Positions 15,413 to 23,675 of a stretch of 64,000 nucleotides of DNA are shown piece after piece. The stretch spans positions 1-64,000 of the forward strand of contig DBQU01000075.1 in NCBI GenBank assembly GCA_002305765.1, read 5' to 3'. Positions within the stretch are counted from its first letter, which is position 1. Each line of letters opens with the position of its first letter. Source of the stretch: Deltaproteobacteria bacterium UBA1386. Its GTDB lineage: Bacteria > Desulfobacterota > Syntrophorhabdia > Syntrophorhabdales > Syntrophorhabdaceae. Below the pieces are notes generated by a model that saw only the letters and a program-made list of their open reading frames with translations, was not told the DNA's origin and made no database searches. The position numbers and the translations under genes are program-made.

Positions 15413-16698
15413 AAACGAATGTCCTTGTAGTCGATGACGACAACCACATGCGCATAGCGCTGAAGGAGTCTCTGGTGCGCGCGGGATACAGCGTCGCCCT
15501 CGCGGAGGACGGCAAGAAGGCCATGGTCGAGATCGACAGGAACATATTCGACCTCGTCATCACCGACGTGAAGATGCCTCATCTCGGCGGCATCGACCTT
15601 CTCAGGGCCATAAAGGAGACGTCGCCGCTTATGCCCGTCATCCTTATGACAGGATACGGCACGGTCAAGGACGCGGTGCAGGTCATCAAGGAGGGCGCCT
15701 ACGACTACATCCAGAAGCCCTTCAACACGGATACGCTCTACAGCGTGGTGCAACGGGCCCTCGGTGTGAACAACGGGAAGATCGTCTTCGTCTCGCGGGC
15801 AATGAAAGAGGTGCTCCAGAAGGCGCAGAGGGTGGCCGGGTCCGACGCGACGGTTCTTGTCCTCGGAGAGAGCGGTGTGGGCAAAGAGGTGGTATCGAAA
15901 TTCATCCACGAGAACTCCGGCCGCGCCCACATGCCCTTCGTTGCCGTCAACTGCGCCGCTCTGCCCGAGAACCTTCTCGAGAGCGAGCTCTTCGGCTACG
16001 AGAAAGGGGCCTTCACGGGCGCCCTGTCGCGCAAGCCAGGGAAGTTCGAACTCGCCGACAAGGGCACCATCCTCCTCGATGAGATCACCGAGATGGACCT
16101 CAAGCTCCAGGCAAAGCTCCTGCGCGTGCTCCAGGAAAAGGAGGTGGAGGCCCTCGGGTCCCGGTCCCCCCGGAAGATCGACGTCCGAGTCATCGCGACG
16201 ACGAACAGGGATATCGTGAAGACGGTGGGCGACGGGAACTTCCGGGAGGACCTGTACTATCGCCTCAGCGTCTTTCCCATCACCATCCCGGCCCTGCGCG
16301 AGCGCCGCGATGACATAGCACCCCTTGTGAACCACCTGCTGAAGAAGCATTCCCGGGGAATGGACATCGGGGTGAGCGACGAGGCGATGGAACACCTGAC
16401 CAGCAGGCACTGGAAAGGGAATGTCCGGGAGCTGGAGAACGTCATAGCCAGGGCGTGCATACTTTCCAACGGGTCCGTCATCACCATGAGCCACCTCGAT
16501 GAGGGCAGGCCCGCCCAGGACATGGCGGTGGGCTCCGTCCGGGACATGGAGACGAAGCTCATCATCGACGCCCTCAAGTCCGTCAGGGGGAACAGGTCGA
16601 AGGCCGCGGGCATACTGGGCATAACCGTCCGCACGCTGCGCAACAAGATAAACGAGTACAGGGCAATGGGCATCGACGTGCCCGCAAGGGAGTATTGA
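15409..16698 (+). CDS. Sigma-54-dependent response regulator (FleR/FlgR-like)
   Basis: A 429-residue NtrC-type activator coupled to the PAS kinase. The receiver has phospho-acceptor D53 (ITDVKMPHLGG). The AAA+ domain has GESGVGKE, GAFTGA (near residue 200) and EDLYYRLSVFPI. The Fis-type helix-turn-helix KAAGILGITVRTLRNKINEY is near the C-terminus. It ends one base before flgB, so kinase, regulator and rod genes are one transcript. The operon would therefore be autoregulated if this protein acts on the 14283 promoter. Confidence 0.92.
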   Translation: MKTNVLVVDDDNHMRIALKESLVRAGYSVALAEDGKKAMVEIDRNIFDLVITDVKMPHLGGIDLLRAIKETSPLMPVILMTGYGTVKDAVQVIKEGAYDYIQKPFNTDTLYSVVQRALGVNNGKIVFVSRAMKEVLQKAQRVAGSDATVLVLGESGVGKEVVSKFIHENSGRAHMPFVAVNCAALPENLLESELFGYEKGAFTGALSRKPGKFELADKGTILLDEITEMDLKLQAKLLRVLQEKEVEALGSRSPRKIDVRVIATTNRDIVKTVGDGNFREDLYYRLSVFPITIPALRERRDDIAPLVNHLLKKHSRGMDIGVSDEAMEHLTSRHWKGNVRELENVIARACILSNGSVITMSHLDEGRPAQDMAVGSVRDMETKLIIDALKSVRGNRSKAAGILGITVRTLRNKINEYRAMGIDVPAREY

Positions 16699-16699
16699 C

Positions 16700-17062
16700 A
16701 TGCAGATAGTGGATCTCATCGGAAAGGCGCTCTCCGTACGGGCCTTCTATCACAAGGTGATCTCCGGCAACATCGCGAATGCCCAGACCCCCGGGTACAA
16801 GGAAAAGGAGATCGATTTCCGGCGGGAGCTCGACAGGCGCACCGGCCCCGAGGCGGGACTCGCTCCCTCAGGCGACGCGGGCTACACGATAACGGAGAAC
16901 CTGGGGCATGACGGCCTCGCGCGCCTTGACGGAAACACCGTCAGCGTGGAAGACCAGACAGTGAAGCTCACGGAAAACCAGCTGATGTACCAAGCACTGG
17001 TCCAGATGGCCTCAAAACGTTTTGCCATGATGAGGTATCTCATAGGCGAAGGAAAGAGGTAG
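16700..17062 (+). CDS. flgB: Flagellar proximal rod protein FlgB
   Basis: A 120-residue rod subunit exported by the flagellar type III apparatus and assembled in the periplasm. The family N-terminal pattern VISGNIANAQTPGYKEKEIDF and the C-terminal helix TENQLMYQALVQMASKRFAMMRYLI are present. GGGAG precedes the ATG. It opens the flgB-flgC-fliE basal body set, with flgC four bases downstream. Confidence 0.96.
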   Translation: MQIVDLIGKALSVRAFYHKVISGNIANAQTPGYKEKEIDFRRELDRRTGPEAGLAPSGDAGYTITENLGHDGLARLDGNTVSVEDQTVKLTENQLMYQALVQMASKRFAMMRYLIGEGKR

Positions 17063-17066
17063 GAAT

Positions 17067-17498
17067 ATGGGAGCATTCGATATCTTCAAGATCAGCGCTT
17101 CAGGGATGAAGGCCCAGAGGAAACGCATGGACATCGCGGCCTCGAACCTTGCCAACGTCCAGACCACGAACACGGAAGAGGGCGGGCCCTACAGGAAGAA
17201 GGATGTTGTATTTAAGGCGGCGGACGTCTCCGACGACAAAAGCTTCTCGGGGACCCTCTCAAAGAAGGTGGAGGGCGTCGAGATCGACTCTGTCAAGGAG
17301 AGCGACAAGCCATTTCAGTTGGTCTACAACCCGAGCCATCCCGACGCCAATTCTGAAGGATACGTCACATTTCCCAACGTGAACCTGATGGAAGAGATGA
17401 CGGACATGACGGCGGCCGCCCGTGCCTACGAGGCGAACGTCAACGTTCTCAATACGACGAAGGACATGTTCCTGAAGACTCTCGACCTTATTAAATAG
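17067..17498 (+). CDS. flgC: Flagellar proximal rod protein FlgC
   Basis: A 143-residue rod subunit. The N-terminal motif DIAASNLANVQTTNTEEGGPYRKK and C-terminal AARAYEANVNVLNTTKDMFLKTLDL are typical of FlgC, including the conserved Asn-rich terminal helices that pack the rod. It lies between flgB and fliE with short spacers. Confidence 0.96.
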   Translation: MGAFDIFKISASGMKAQRKRMDIAASNLANVQTTNTEEGGPYRKKDVVFKAADVSDDKSFSGTLSKKVEGVEIDSVKESDKPFQLVYNPSHPDANSEGYVTFPNVNLMEEMTDMTAAARAYEANVNVLNTTKDMFLKTLDLIK

Positions 17499-17510
17499 GG
17501 GGGCGGACCC

Positions 17511-17798
17511 ATGAAGGTAGAAAACTTTACTCTTCCCAGTTTTGGCGAGGTCGTAAGACCGGCCAACGAAAAGACCAGGACCTCCTTCGGTGATGTCCTG
17601 AAGGACTCCATCAAGAAGGTCGTGGAACTCGAGAAGGAAGCGGACAAGGAAGTGGAAAAACTGGTCAAGATGGAGAACACCGATGTTCAGACCACGATGA
17701 TCGCGATCGAGAAAGCGGACCTGTCCTTCCAGATGATGATGCAGATACGGAACAAGATCATCTCCGCTTATGAAGAGATAATGAGAATGCAGGTGTAA
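17511..17798 (+). CDS. fliE: Flagellar hook-basal body protein FliE
   Basis: A 95-residue adaptor linking the MS ring (FliF) to the proximal rod. The C-terminal half matches the family: VQTTMIAIEKADLSFQMMMQIRNKIISAYEEIMRMQV. The middle is a Lys/Glu-rich helix (VVELEKEADKEVEKLVKME). GGGGGGCGG-type purines precede the ATG. fliF begins three bases after the stop. Confidence 0.95.
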   Translation: MKVENFTLPSFGEVVRPANEKTRTSFGDVLKDSIKKVVELEKEADKEVEKLVKMENTDVQTTMIAIEKADLSFQMMMQIRNKIISAYEEIMRMQV

Positions 17799-17801
17799 CG
17801 T

Positions 17802-19436
17802 ATGCCTCCGATGGACGAACTTCTCAACACCACCAAGAACTATCTCAAAACGACCCCGAAGAGCAAACTCTACATGTACCTCTTTCTTTTCATAGCGCTC
17901 GTGGGAGGCTCCATCATCGGTCTTTCCTTCCTACAGAAAGAGACCTACCAGACGCTGTTCGCCGGCCTCTCCACGGAGGACGCCTCGGTGGTCGTGGCGA
18001 AGCTCAAGGAGCTCAAGGTTCCCTACAAGCTGGGTCTTGGCGGCACCTCGATCTCGGTCCCCAAAGACAAGGTCTATGACGTGCGGCTCATGCTTGCCGG
18101 TCAGAACGCCCTTCCCGGCGGCGGAGGGGTCGGTTACGAGCTCTTCGACAAGACGAACTACGGCATGACGGAATTCATGCAGAACATCAATTACAAACGC
18201 GCCATACAGGGGGAGCTTTCGCGCACCATCAACCAGATGCCCGAGGTGAAGGCATCCCGGGTGCACATCGCCATACCGGAAAAGACCCTCTTCACAGACA
18301 GGGAAAAGGACGTCACCGCGTCGGTCTTCCTCAAGCTCCGGGGCGGGAAGACGCTCTCCAAGGAACAGGTGGCGGGGATCGTCCACCTGGTTTCGGGCAG
18401 CATAGAGGGGCTCAAGGCCGACAATGTGACGATCGTCGATTCCTTCGGCAAAATACTGTACAAGGCCGGGAGCTCCGGCACGGCGGTCGCCCTTTCGGGC
18501 CAGCAGTTCGAGCTGCAGAAGAGCGTTGAAAGGACCATCGAAGAATCGGTCCAATCCATGCTCGACAGGTTCATCCCCGCCAACAAGTCGATCATACGGG
18601 CCAATGTGGATCTCAATCTCCGCAAGGTTGAAAAGGTGGAAGAGGAGTTCGACCCGAACAAGAGGGTCCCCACGAGCGAGCGCAAGAGCAGGGAGAAGAC
18701 ACTGAACCGCACGGCCGGGCAGGCAGGAGTCCCCGGGGTGGCATCCAACGTTCCCAACGCCACGGGCAAGGACCGGAACGCGTCGGCGGCCGTGTCCCAG
18801 ACGTCGGCAGGGCGCGGCAGTGAATCGGAACGCGAAGAGACCCAGGTTACCTACGAGGTGAGCAAGACCGTCAAGAAGATAGTGGAGCCCTACGGCGATA
18901 TCAAGCGCCTCTCCGTGGCCATCGTTCTCGACGGCAAGTATGAAAAGGTGAAAGGCCAGAACGGGGAGGAGCTCAAGTATTCCCCGCGGTCCCAGAAAGA
19001 GCTTGCCGACATCAAGGGGATCGTGGCGAGGGCCGTCGGTATCGACGAGGCGCGGGGCGACAAGATCGAGGTCCTCAACGTCCCCTTTGAGACCGAAGGC
19101 CTCGCCGACGAAAAAGGGCTTCTCGACGCGGCGGAGCGGAAGGAGATGATATTCAGCTTCAGCAGGTATGGCTTCTACGCCCTTATCATCGCGGCGCTCT
19201 TCTTCTTCGTGATCAAGCCCGTGCTCGGTTTCCTTAAATCGCGGGCGGACCGCGCTCCCATGTACAAGGTCAAGGACGTGTACATGAAGAGCGGCGGCGG
19301 TAGCGGCACCACCGCGGTGACGGGAGACCAGCCCGTCGCCATAGAGAGCAAGCAGCAGGCGGCGATCAACGATGTCCTGAGGGACAAGGTCGTTGTCGGA
19401 TCCGTGATCAAGGAATGGGTGAAGGAAGGGACGTAA
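17802..19436 (+). CDS. fliF: Flagellar MS-ring protein FliF
   Basis: A 544-residue inner-membrane ring protein on which the motor is built. There are two membrane helices, about residues 22-44 (LYMYLFLFIALVGGSIIGLSFL) and about 449-468 (YGFYALIIAALFFFVIKPVLGFL). Between them are periplasmic ring-building domains with YKLGLGGTSISVPKDKVYDVRLMLA and RVHIAIPEKTLF. The cytoplasmic tail that binds FliG ends VVGSVIKEWVKEG. Length and order are normal. fliG follows three bases later. Confidence 0.96.
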   Translation: MPPMDELLNTTKNYLKTTPKSKLYMYLFLFIALVGGSIIGLSFLQKETYQTLFAGLSTEDASVVVAKLKELKVPYKLGLGGTSISVPKDKVYDVRLMLAGQNALPGGGGVGYELFDKTNYGMTEFMQNINYKRAIQGELSRTINQMPEVKASRVHIAIPEKTLFTDREKDVTASVFLKLRGGKTLSKEQVAGIVHLVSGSIEGLKADNVTIVDSFGKILYKAGSSGTAVALSGQQFELQKSVERTIEESVQSMLDRFIPANKSIIRANVDLNLRKVEKVEEEFDPNKRVPTSERKSREKTLNRTAGQAGVPGVASNVPNATGKDRNASAAVSQTSAGRGSESEREETQVTYEVSKTVKKIVEPYGDIKRLSVAIVLDGKYEKVKGQNGEELKYSPRSQKELADIKGIVARAVGIDEARGDKIEVLNVPFETEGLADEKGLLDAAERKEMIFSFSRYGFYALIIAALFFFVIKPVLGFLKSRADRAPMYKVKDVYMKSGGGSGTTAVTGDQPVAIESKQQAAINDVLRDKVVVGSVIKEWVKEGT

Positions 19437-19439
19437 TCG

Positions 19440-20441
19440 ATGAACCCCGAAGATCTGTCAGGAGTCAGAAAGGCCGCCATTCTCCTTCTCACCATGGATG
19501 ACGAGGTGACGAAGGACGTGATGAAGGGCCTCGATGAGGAAGAGATCGAGGCGATCGGCAAAGAGATCACGAATCTCAAGCTCATCCCCGACCACGTGGT
19601 CCACAGGGTCCAGGAAGAGTTCATGACGAAGGTCTCGAAGAGGAGCAAGAATGTCGTTGGCGGCGAAAGCAAGTTCCGCCTCCTCGTCAAGAAAAGCTTC
19701 GACGAGGAGCGGGCGGAGATACTTCTTGGCAATCTGGACACGAAGAAGGGTGTTCCCGGAGAGTTCCTGAAGCGCTGTGATCCGAGGGTCCTCGCGAACG
19801 TGATACGGGAGGAGCATCCCCAGACAATGGCCCTGGTTCTGTCGGTGCTCGGGACGAAGAAGGCGGGAGACGCCATCAGCTGCCTGCCTGAGAGGGTGCA
19901 GACGGACGTTGTCGTGCGCATGGCCAATCTCGAAAAGGTCGACCTGAAGACGTTGGCCGAGGTTGAGAGCGTTATACGGGACCAGCTCGAGAGCACCATG
20001 GGCGGGGCCGAAGGCAAGCAGCTCGGCGGCGTGGAGGTGGTGGCCAGCATACTGAACCAGATGGACAGGACCCTGGAATCGGAGCTTCTCGGAAAGCTCG
20101 AGGAGACCAATCCCGACCTGGCGGAAAAGATCCGGCAGCTCATGTTCACCTTCGAAGACCTCGCCCACCTCGACGACCGCAGCATCCAGGTGCTTCTCAA
20201 GGAGGTCTCGTCCGAGGATATCGGTATCGCCCTCAAGGGTGCCTCGGACAGCATGAAGGAAAAGATATACTCCAACATGTCCGAACGCGCCGCGGCCATG
20301 CTCAAGGAAGACCTCGAGGCCATGGGCCCCGTTCGTCTCTCAGACGTCGAAAAGGCCCAGGTGAAGATCGCCATGGTCGCCAAGAAGCTCGAAAGCGAGG
20401 GCAAGATCTTTCTGTCCCGGGGGAATGAAGAGTTCATTTGA
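19440..20441 (+). CDS. fliG: Flagellar motor switch protein FliG
   Basis: A 333-residue rotor protein that transmits torque from MotA and switches direction with FliM/FliN. The middle domain carries the EHPQT motif (VIREEHPQTMALVLSVL). The C-terminal torque helix contains the conserved charged residues (FEDLAHLDDRSIQVLLKEV). The N-terminus begins LSGVRKAAILLLTMDDE as in the family. The stop overlaps the fliH start region (TTGA). Confidence 0.96.
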   Translation: MNPEDLSGVRKAAILLLTMDDEVTKDVMKGLDEEEIEAIGKEITNLKLIPDHVVHRVQEEFMTKVSKRSKNVVGGESKFRLLVKKSFDEERAEILLGNLDTKKGVPGEFLKRCDPRVLANVIREEHPQTMALVLSVLGTKKAGDAISCLPERVQTDVVVRMANLEKVDLKTLAEVESVIRDQLESTMGGAEGKQLGGVEVVASILNQMDRTLESELLGKLEETNPDLAEKIRQLMFTFEDLAHLDDRSIQVLLKEVSSEDIGIALKGASDSMKEKIYSNMSERAAAMLKEDLEAMGPVRLSDVEKAQVKIAMVAKKLESEGKIFLSRGNEEFI

Positions 20442-21073
20442 AAGACCAGGAAATGGAAACCTTTACCCTGCATGACCTCGCCGATGAGATGCCGGAGGAA
20501 AGAACCTTCGATTTCATCAGGCTTTTCGATGAAGAGGAGGCCCGGGTCTCCGAAGACGAGGCGGCCCCCGAGGCCCCGACGACGGTCAATATCGAGGAAG
20601 AGGCACGCAGGGTATTCGAGGAGGCCTTCGCTCAAGGTGAAAAGGCCGGACATGAAATGGGAATGAAGAAGGTGGAGCCCATGATAAAGAGACTGGGTGC
20701 CTTCATGGGAGAGCTTTCCCTTTTCAGGGAGGGACTCGTGAAGAGGGCCGAGAACCTCTCGACGGAACTGGCCCTTATCTTCGCGGAGGCCATCGTCCTC
20801 AGGGAATGCGCGGAGCATCGCGACGCCGTTCTCGCGATGGTCAGGAAGGCCCTTTCCCTCTGCGAGGAGAGGAGCGGGACGACGATCCGCCTGAGGAGCG
20901 AGGACGCGGACCTCATCCCGGAAGGCGGACTGGGGCAGTTCAAGATCGTCAGGGACGATACGATGCGCGAACCGGGCTTTATCATCGAGACGAACTTCGG
21001 CGACATAGACGGCCGGATCTCCGTCCAGATGGAAGAGCTCAGAAAAGAGTATCTCAATGGAAGATTCGATTGA
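20438..21073 (+). CDS. fliH: Flagellar export stator protein FliH
   Basis: A 211-residue regulator of the export ATPase FliI. Low N-terminal conservation, an acidic segment, then a long helix with glycine-spaced residues (EAFAQGEKAGHEMGMKKVEPMIKRLG) and a C-terminal domain ending FGDIDGRISVQMEELRKEYL. The start is either TTG 20438, which overlaps the fliG stop (TTGA) and implies coupling, or ATG 20453, which would shorten it by five residues but has AGGA too close for a good site. It overlaps fliI by 17 bases. Confidence 0.88.
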   Translation: MKDQEMETFTLHDLADEMPEERTFDFIRLFDEEEARVSEDEAAPEAPTTVNIEEEARRVFEEAFAQGEKAGHEMGMKKVEPMIKRLGAFMGELSLFREGLVKRAENLSTELALIFAEAIVLRECAEHRDAVLAMVRKALSLCEERSGTTIRLRSEDADLIPEGGLGQFKIVRDDTMREPGFIIETNFGDIDGRISVQMEELRKEYLNGRFD

Positions 21074-22382
21074 CCGTACGATGTCCCTGGCGAGGGACAT
21101 GCTGTCGAACCTTTACCCCTACCGTGTCTACGGAAAGGTCAACCAGGTGGTTGGTCTTGTCATCGAGGGAAAGGGCCCCATCTCCTCCGTGGGTGATTCG
21201 GCCCTCATCTACCCGGTGGACAGCACGGTTCCCATCGATGCCGAGGTGGTCGGGTTCAAGGAAGGCAAGACCCTGCTGATGCCCCTCGGGGACTTAAGGG
21301 GCGTGGGCATAGGTTCGAGGATACTCTCCAGGAAGAAGACCGTCGATGTAGCCGCTGGAGAGGGACTCCTCGGCCGCGTCATCGATGGCCTGGGGAACCC
21401 CATGGACGGGAAGGGGCCCCTTAAGTGCACCGAGTCCGTGCCCATCTATCGCGAAACGGTGAATCCCATGCGCAAGAAGCGCATCACCGAACCTCTCGAC
21501 CTTGGCATACGCAGCATCAACGGGCTCCTGACGTGTGGAAAGGGACAGAGGATAGGAATCTTCGCCGGCTCCGGCGTGGGCAAGAGCGTGCTTCTGGGGA
21601 TGATCGCGCGCCATACCGAGGCGAACGTGAATGTTATCGGTCTCATCGGAGAGCGCGGCCGCGAGGTGAGGGAGTTCATCGAGCGCGACCTTGGTGACGG
21701 GATCAGGAACTCCGTCGTCGTCGTCGCGACATCGGACCAGCCTCCCCTCATACGGGTGAGGGGCGCTTTTCTCACCATAGCCCTCGCCGAGTACTTCCGG
21801 GACAGGGGGAACGATGTTCTCCTCCTCATGGACTCGCTGACGCGCTTCAGCATGGCGCAGCGCGAGATAGGCCTCGCCATCGGCGAGCCCCCGACGTCGA
21901 AGGGTTACACTCCGAGCGTGTTCTCGCTCCTGGCGAAGGTCCTCGAGAGGGCCGGCAACGGAGAGGGGACCGGGACCATGACCGCGATATACACCGTCCT
22001 CGTGGAAGGCGACGATCTCGACGACCCAATCGCGGACTCGGCACGGTCCATCCTCGACGGCCACGTGGTCCTTTCGCGAAAGCTCGCCGATGCCAACCAT
22101 TACCCGCCTATCGATGTGCTGCGCAGCGTCTCGAGGCTCATGAAGGACATAAGCCCGAAGGACCAGACGGAGTACGCGAGCCGGATAGTAGAGATCCTCG
22201 CCGAGTTCGAGCGGGCGGAGGACCTCATCAACATCGGGGCCTACACGCCCGGGAACAACCAGAAAGTGGACCACGCCATCTCCATGATAGACAAGGTAAG
22301 GACCTTTCTCCAGCAGGGCGTCGACGAACGCGTACCTTTGGAAGAGACGCTGAACAGTATGAAGATACTATTCTATGTCTAA
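21057..22382 (+). CDS. fliI: Flagellum-specific export ATPase FliI
   Basis: A 441-residue F1-ATPase-beta-like enzyme energising unfolding and export. Walker A is FAGSGVGKSVLLG, followed by GERGREVREF. Walker B is DVLLLMDSLTRF, and the family segment GEPPTSKGYTPSVFSLL is present. Length is typical. The gene ends at 22382 and, unusually for a fliI-fliJ pair, a 185-base insert carrying an inverted nonamer repeat separates it from fliJ. Confidence 0.96.
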   Translation: MEDSIDRTMSLARDMLSNLYPYRVYGKVNQVVGLVIEGKGPISSVGDSALIYPVDSTVPIDAEVVGFKEGKTLLMPLGDLRGVGIGSRILSRKKTVDVAAGEGLLGRVIDGLGNPMDGKGPLKCTESVPIYRETVNPMRKKRITEPLDLGIRSINGLLTCGKGQRIGIFAGSGVGKSVLLGMIARHTEANVNVIGLIGERGREVREFIERDLGDGIRNSVVVVATSDQPPLIRVRGAFLTIALAEYFRDRGNDVLLLMDSLTRFSMAQREIGLAIGEPPTSKGYTPSVFSLLAKVLERAGNGEGTGTMTAIYTVLVEGDDLDDPIADSARSILDGHVVLSRKLADANHYPPIDVLRSVSRLMKDISPKDQTEYASRIVEILAEFERAEDLINIGAYTPGNNQKVDHAISMIDKVRTFLQQGVDERVPLEETLNSMKILFYV

Positions 22383-22383
22383 A

Positions 22384-22532
22384 GGCGGCTTGAATAGCTT
22401 GAATCGCTTGAATGGCTTAAAAACAGAGCAGCTCCGGGATCACGCCGGGGATATCACCCCCCGACTCGAGGTCTCTGCCCTTGGTTCTCTAACCCTCAAG
22501 CGACTCAAGCTATTCAAGCGATTCAAGCCCCT
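22384..22532. repeat. Inverted 9-nt-period repeat, GCTTGAANN family (copy 3)
   Basis: Left arm 22384-22422: GCTTGAATA, GCTTGAATC, GCTTGAATG, GCTTAAAAA. Right arm 22490-22532, reversed: GCTTGAATC, GCTTGAATA, GCTTGAGTC, GCTTGAGGG, TTAG. About 65 bases lie between, including a CCGGGG/CCCCGA-type GC patch. It is placed inside what is otherwise a tight fliI-fliJ gene pair. Confidence 0.8.
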
Positions 22533-22567
22533 TATTTTTCCCTCAAGCGGTTTCGACCGGGGTTAGG

Positions 22568-22996
22568 ATGGATCGCAAGCGCATAGACCGGATCATCGAG
22601 ATCAAGGAGAAGCTCAAGAAGGACAAGGAGCGCGAGGTGGAGGAGACAACGGCGAAGATGGCCGCCATCCGCGCCGAGATCAACGCCGTGGACGGCCAGA
22701 TCGACGACAACTACGCGAAGCTCTCCGCCCGTTCCATCTCCGGCAATGACTTTGCCGTGATAAAGGACTACCTCGATTACCTGGACGTCCAGAAGTCGAG
22801 CCTCCTGGGCGAGAGGGCATCCATGCAGGAGACACTCGACCTCCTGCAGCACGAGCTCTACGAATACGCCCGGGAGCTCAAGATGCTCGGCAAGCTCCAG
22901 GACAAGATAGTAAGGGCCTTCAAGAAAACCGAGAACCGCCGCGAACAAAAACTCCTCGACGAAATGGCCTTAAGACTCGACGACAAAAGAATGTAA
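22568..22996 (+). CDS. fliJ: Flagellar export chaperone FliJ
   Basis: A 142-residue, almost entirely alpha-helical coiled-coil protein (IIEIKEKLKKDKEREVEETTAKMAAIRAEINAVD and LDLLQHELYEYARELKMLGKLQDKIVRAFKKTENRREQKLLDEMAL). This is the fold and size of FliJ, the central stalk of the export ATPase ring. Sequence similarity in this family is low, so position after fliI is the main support. GGGGTTAGG precedes the ATG. Confidence 0.85.
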   Translation: MDRKRIDRIIEIKEKLKKDKEREVEETTAKMAAIRAEINAVDGQIDDNYAKLSARSISGNDFAVIKDYLDYLDVQKSSLLGERASMQETLDLLQHELYEYARELKMLGKLQDKIVRAFKKTENRREQKLLDEMALRLDDKRM

Positions 22997-23080
22997 ACAC
23001 ACTTCACGCCCGTTTGTCACCCTGATCATGGGGTGAGAGCGGGAGGAGAGGCTCAAGAGCATTATCTCACGCCCGTTCGT

Positions 23081-23497
23081 CGCTTCGCTCCTCTCTCGAG
23101 TTCGCAGAGGTCGCAGAGAGAGACTAAAAGAGAGAAAAGATTGCCGCCGGATTTCGAAGCCTTCCAAAATCCGGCGGCCTTCTCGTCCCGCCGTGCCGGC
23201 GGGAGAGAAAGAAATAGTTCTTTTATCCTGAAAAAGTTATCCTCCCTCATCCCCCCTGTAGTCATAGGTCCTATAGGTCCTATATGTCCCATAGGTCCTA
23301 TAACCATCCTCCAGCCCCCATACTACCGCACCCCCCCAGACTCCCATCCCTCCCCCATCCCTCCCACCTGAGAAGAAAGACTCTTTTTTCCCTCCCGTCG
23401 CAGACGGGATGCAAAGACGGCCGGATTTTGGGAGGCTTCGAAATCCGGCCGAATCTTTTCTCTGCGTGCTCTGCGGACTTGAGCGAAGCGGGCGAGA
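23081..23497. repeat. Large intergenic inverted repeat with nested hairpins and GTCCTATAN core
   Basis: The left arm from 23081 (CGCTTCGCTC, CGCAGAGGT-CGCAGAGAG, AGAGAAAAGATT, hairpin 23143-23178, GC palindrome 23187-23203, AGAGAAAGAAATAG) recurs reversed in the right arm ending near 23497 (hairpin 23419-23450, CTCTGCGTG-CTCTGCGGA, GAGCGAAGCG). Each large hairpin has stem CCGGATTT/AAATCCGG. The centre has four GTCCTATAN nonamers (23261-23302) and a C-rich tract. No gene lies between fliJ and fliK (679 bases). Confidence 0.75.
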
Positions 23498-23546
23498 GGC
23501 AAGTCTTTATCTGTTTGTTGTGGTGCGCGCCGGGGTGCTTTCTTGT

Positions 23547-23580
23547 AGGAAATTATTTCCTCTTCGTGGAAATTATTTCC
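23547..23580. promoter_or_regulatory. Twin 13-bp palindromes GGAAATTATTTCC, 20 bp apart
   Basis: Two identical perfect palindromes, GGAAATTATTTCC at 23548-23560 and 23568-23580, are centred 20 bases apart, so about two helical turns. The first extends to AGGAAATTATTTCCT. They lie about 95-130 bases upstream of fliK. The form fits two cooperatively bound dimers of a transcription factor, perhaps an enhancer-binding activator site. Protein identity is unknown. Confidence 0.55.
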
Positions 23581-23675
23581 CCGGGCACAAGGGCGGCCGT
23601 GGGCGGAGGGTGTTTGTAAGAGCTGGAAATCATTAATGAGGCCTTTGTGGCATGGAATTTGTTTTAGGGGTGGGC

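Noticed and set aside
23033..23371. Open frames giving Gly-Pro-Ile repeats inside the fliJ-fliK gap
   Set aside because: They are readings of the GTCCTATAN nonamers (period divisible by three keeps frames open), not genes.
23648..23662. Sigma-54-like string TGGCATGGAATTTGT before fliK
   Set aside because: The -12 GC is GT, and the predicted start would fall after the fliK ribosome binding site, so it cannot serve the chosen start.
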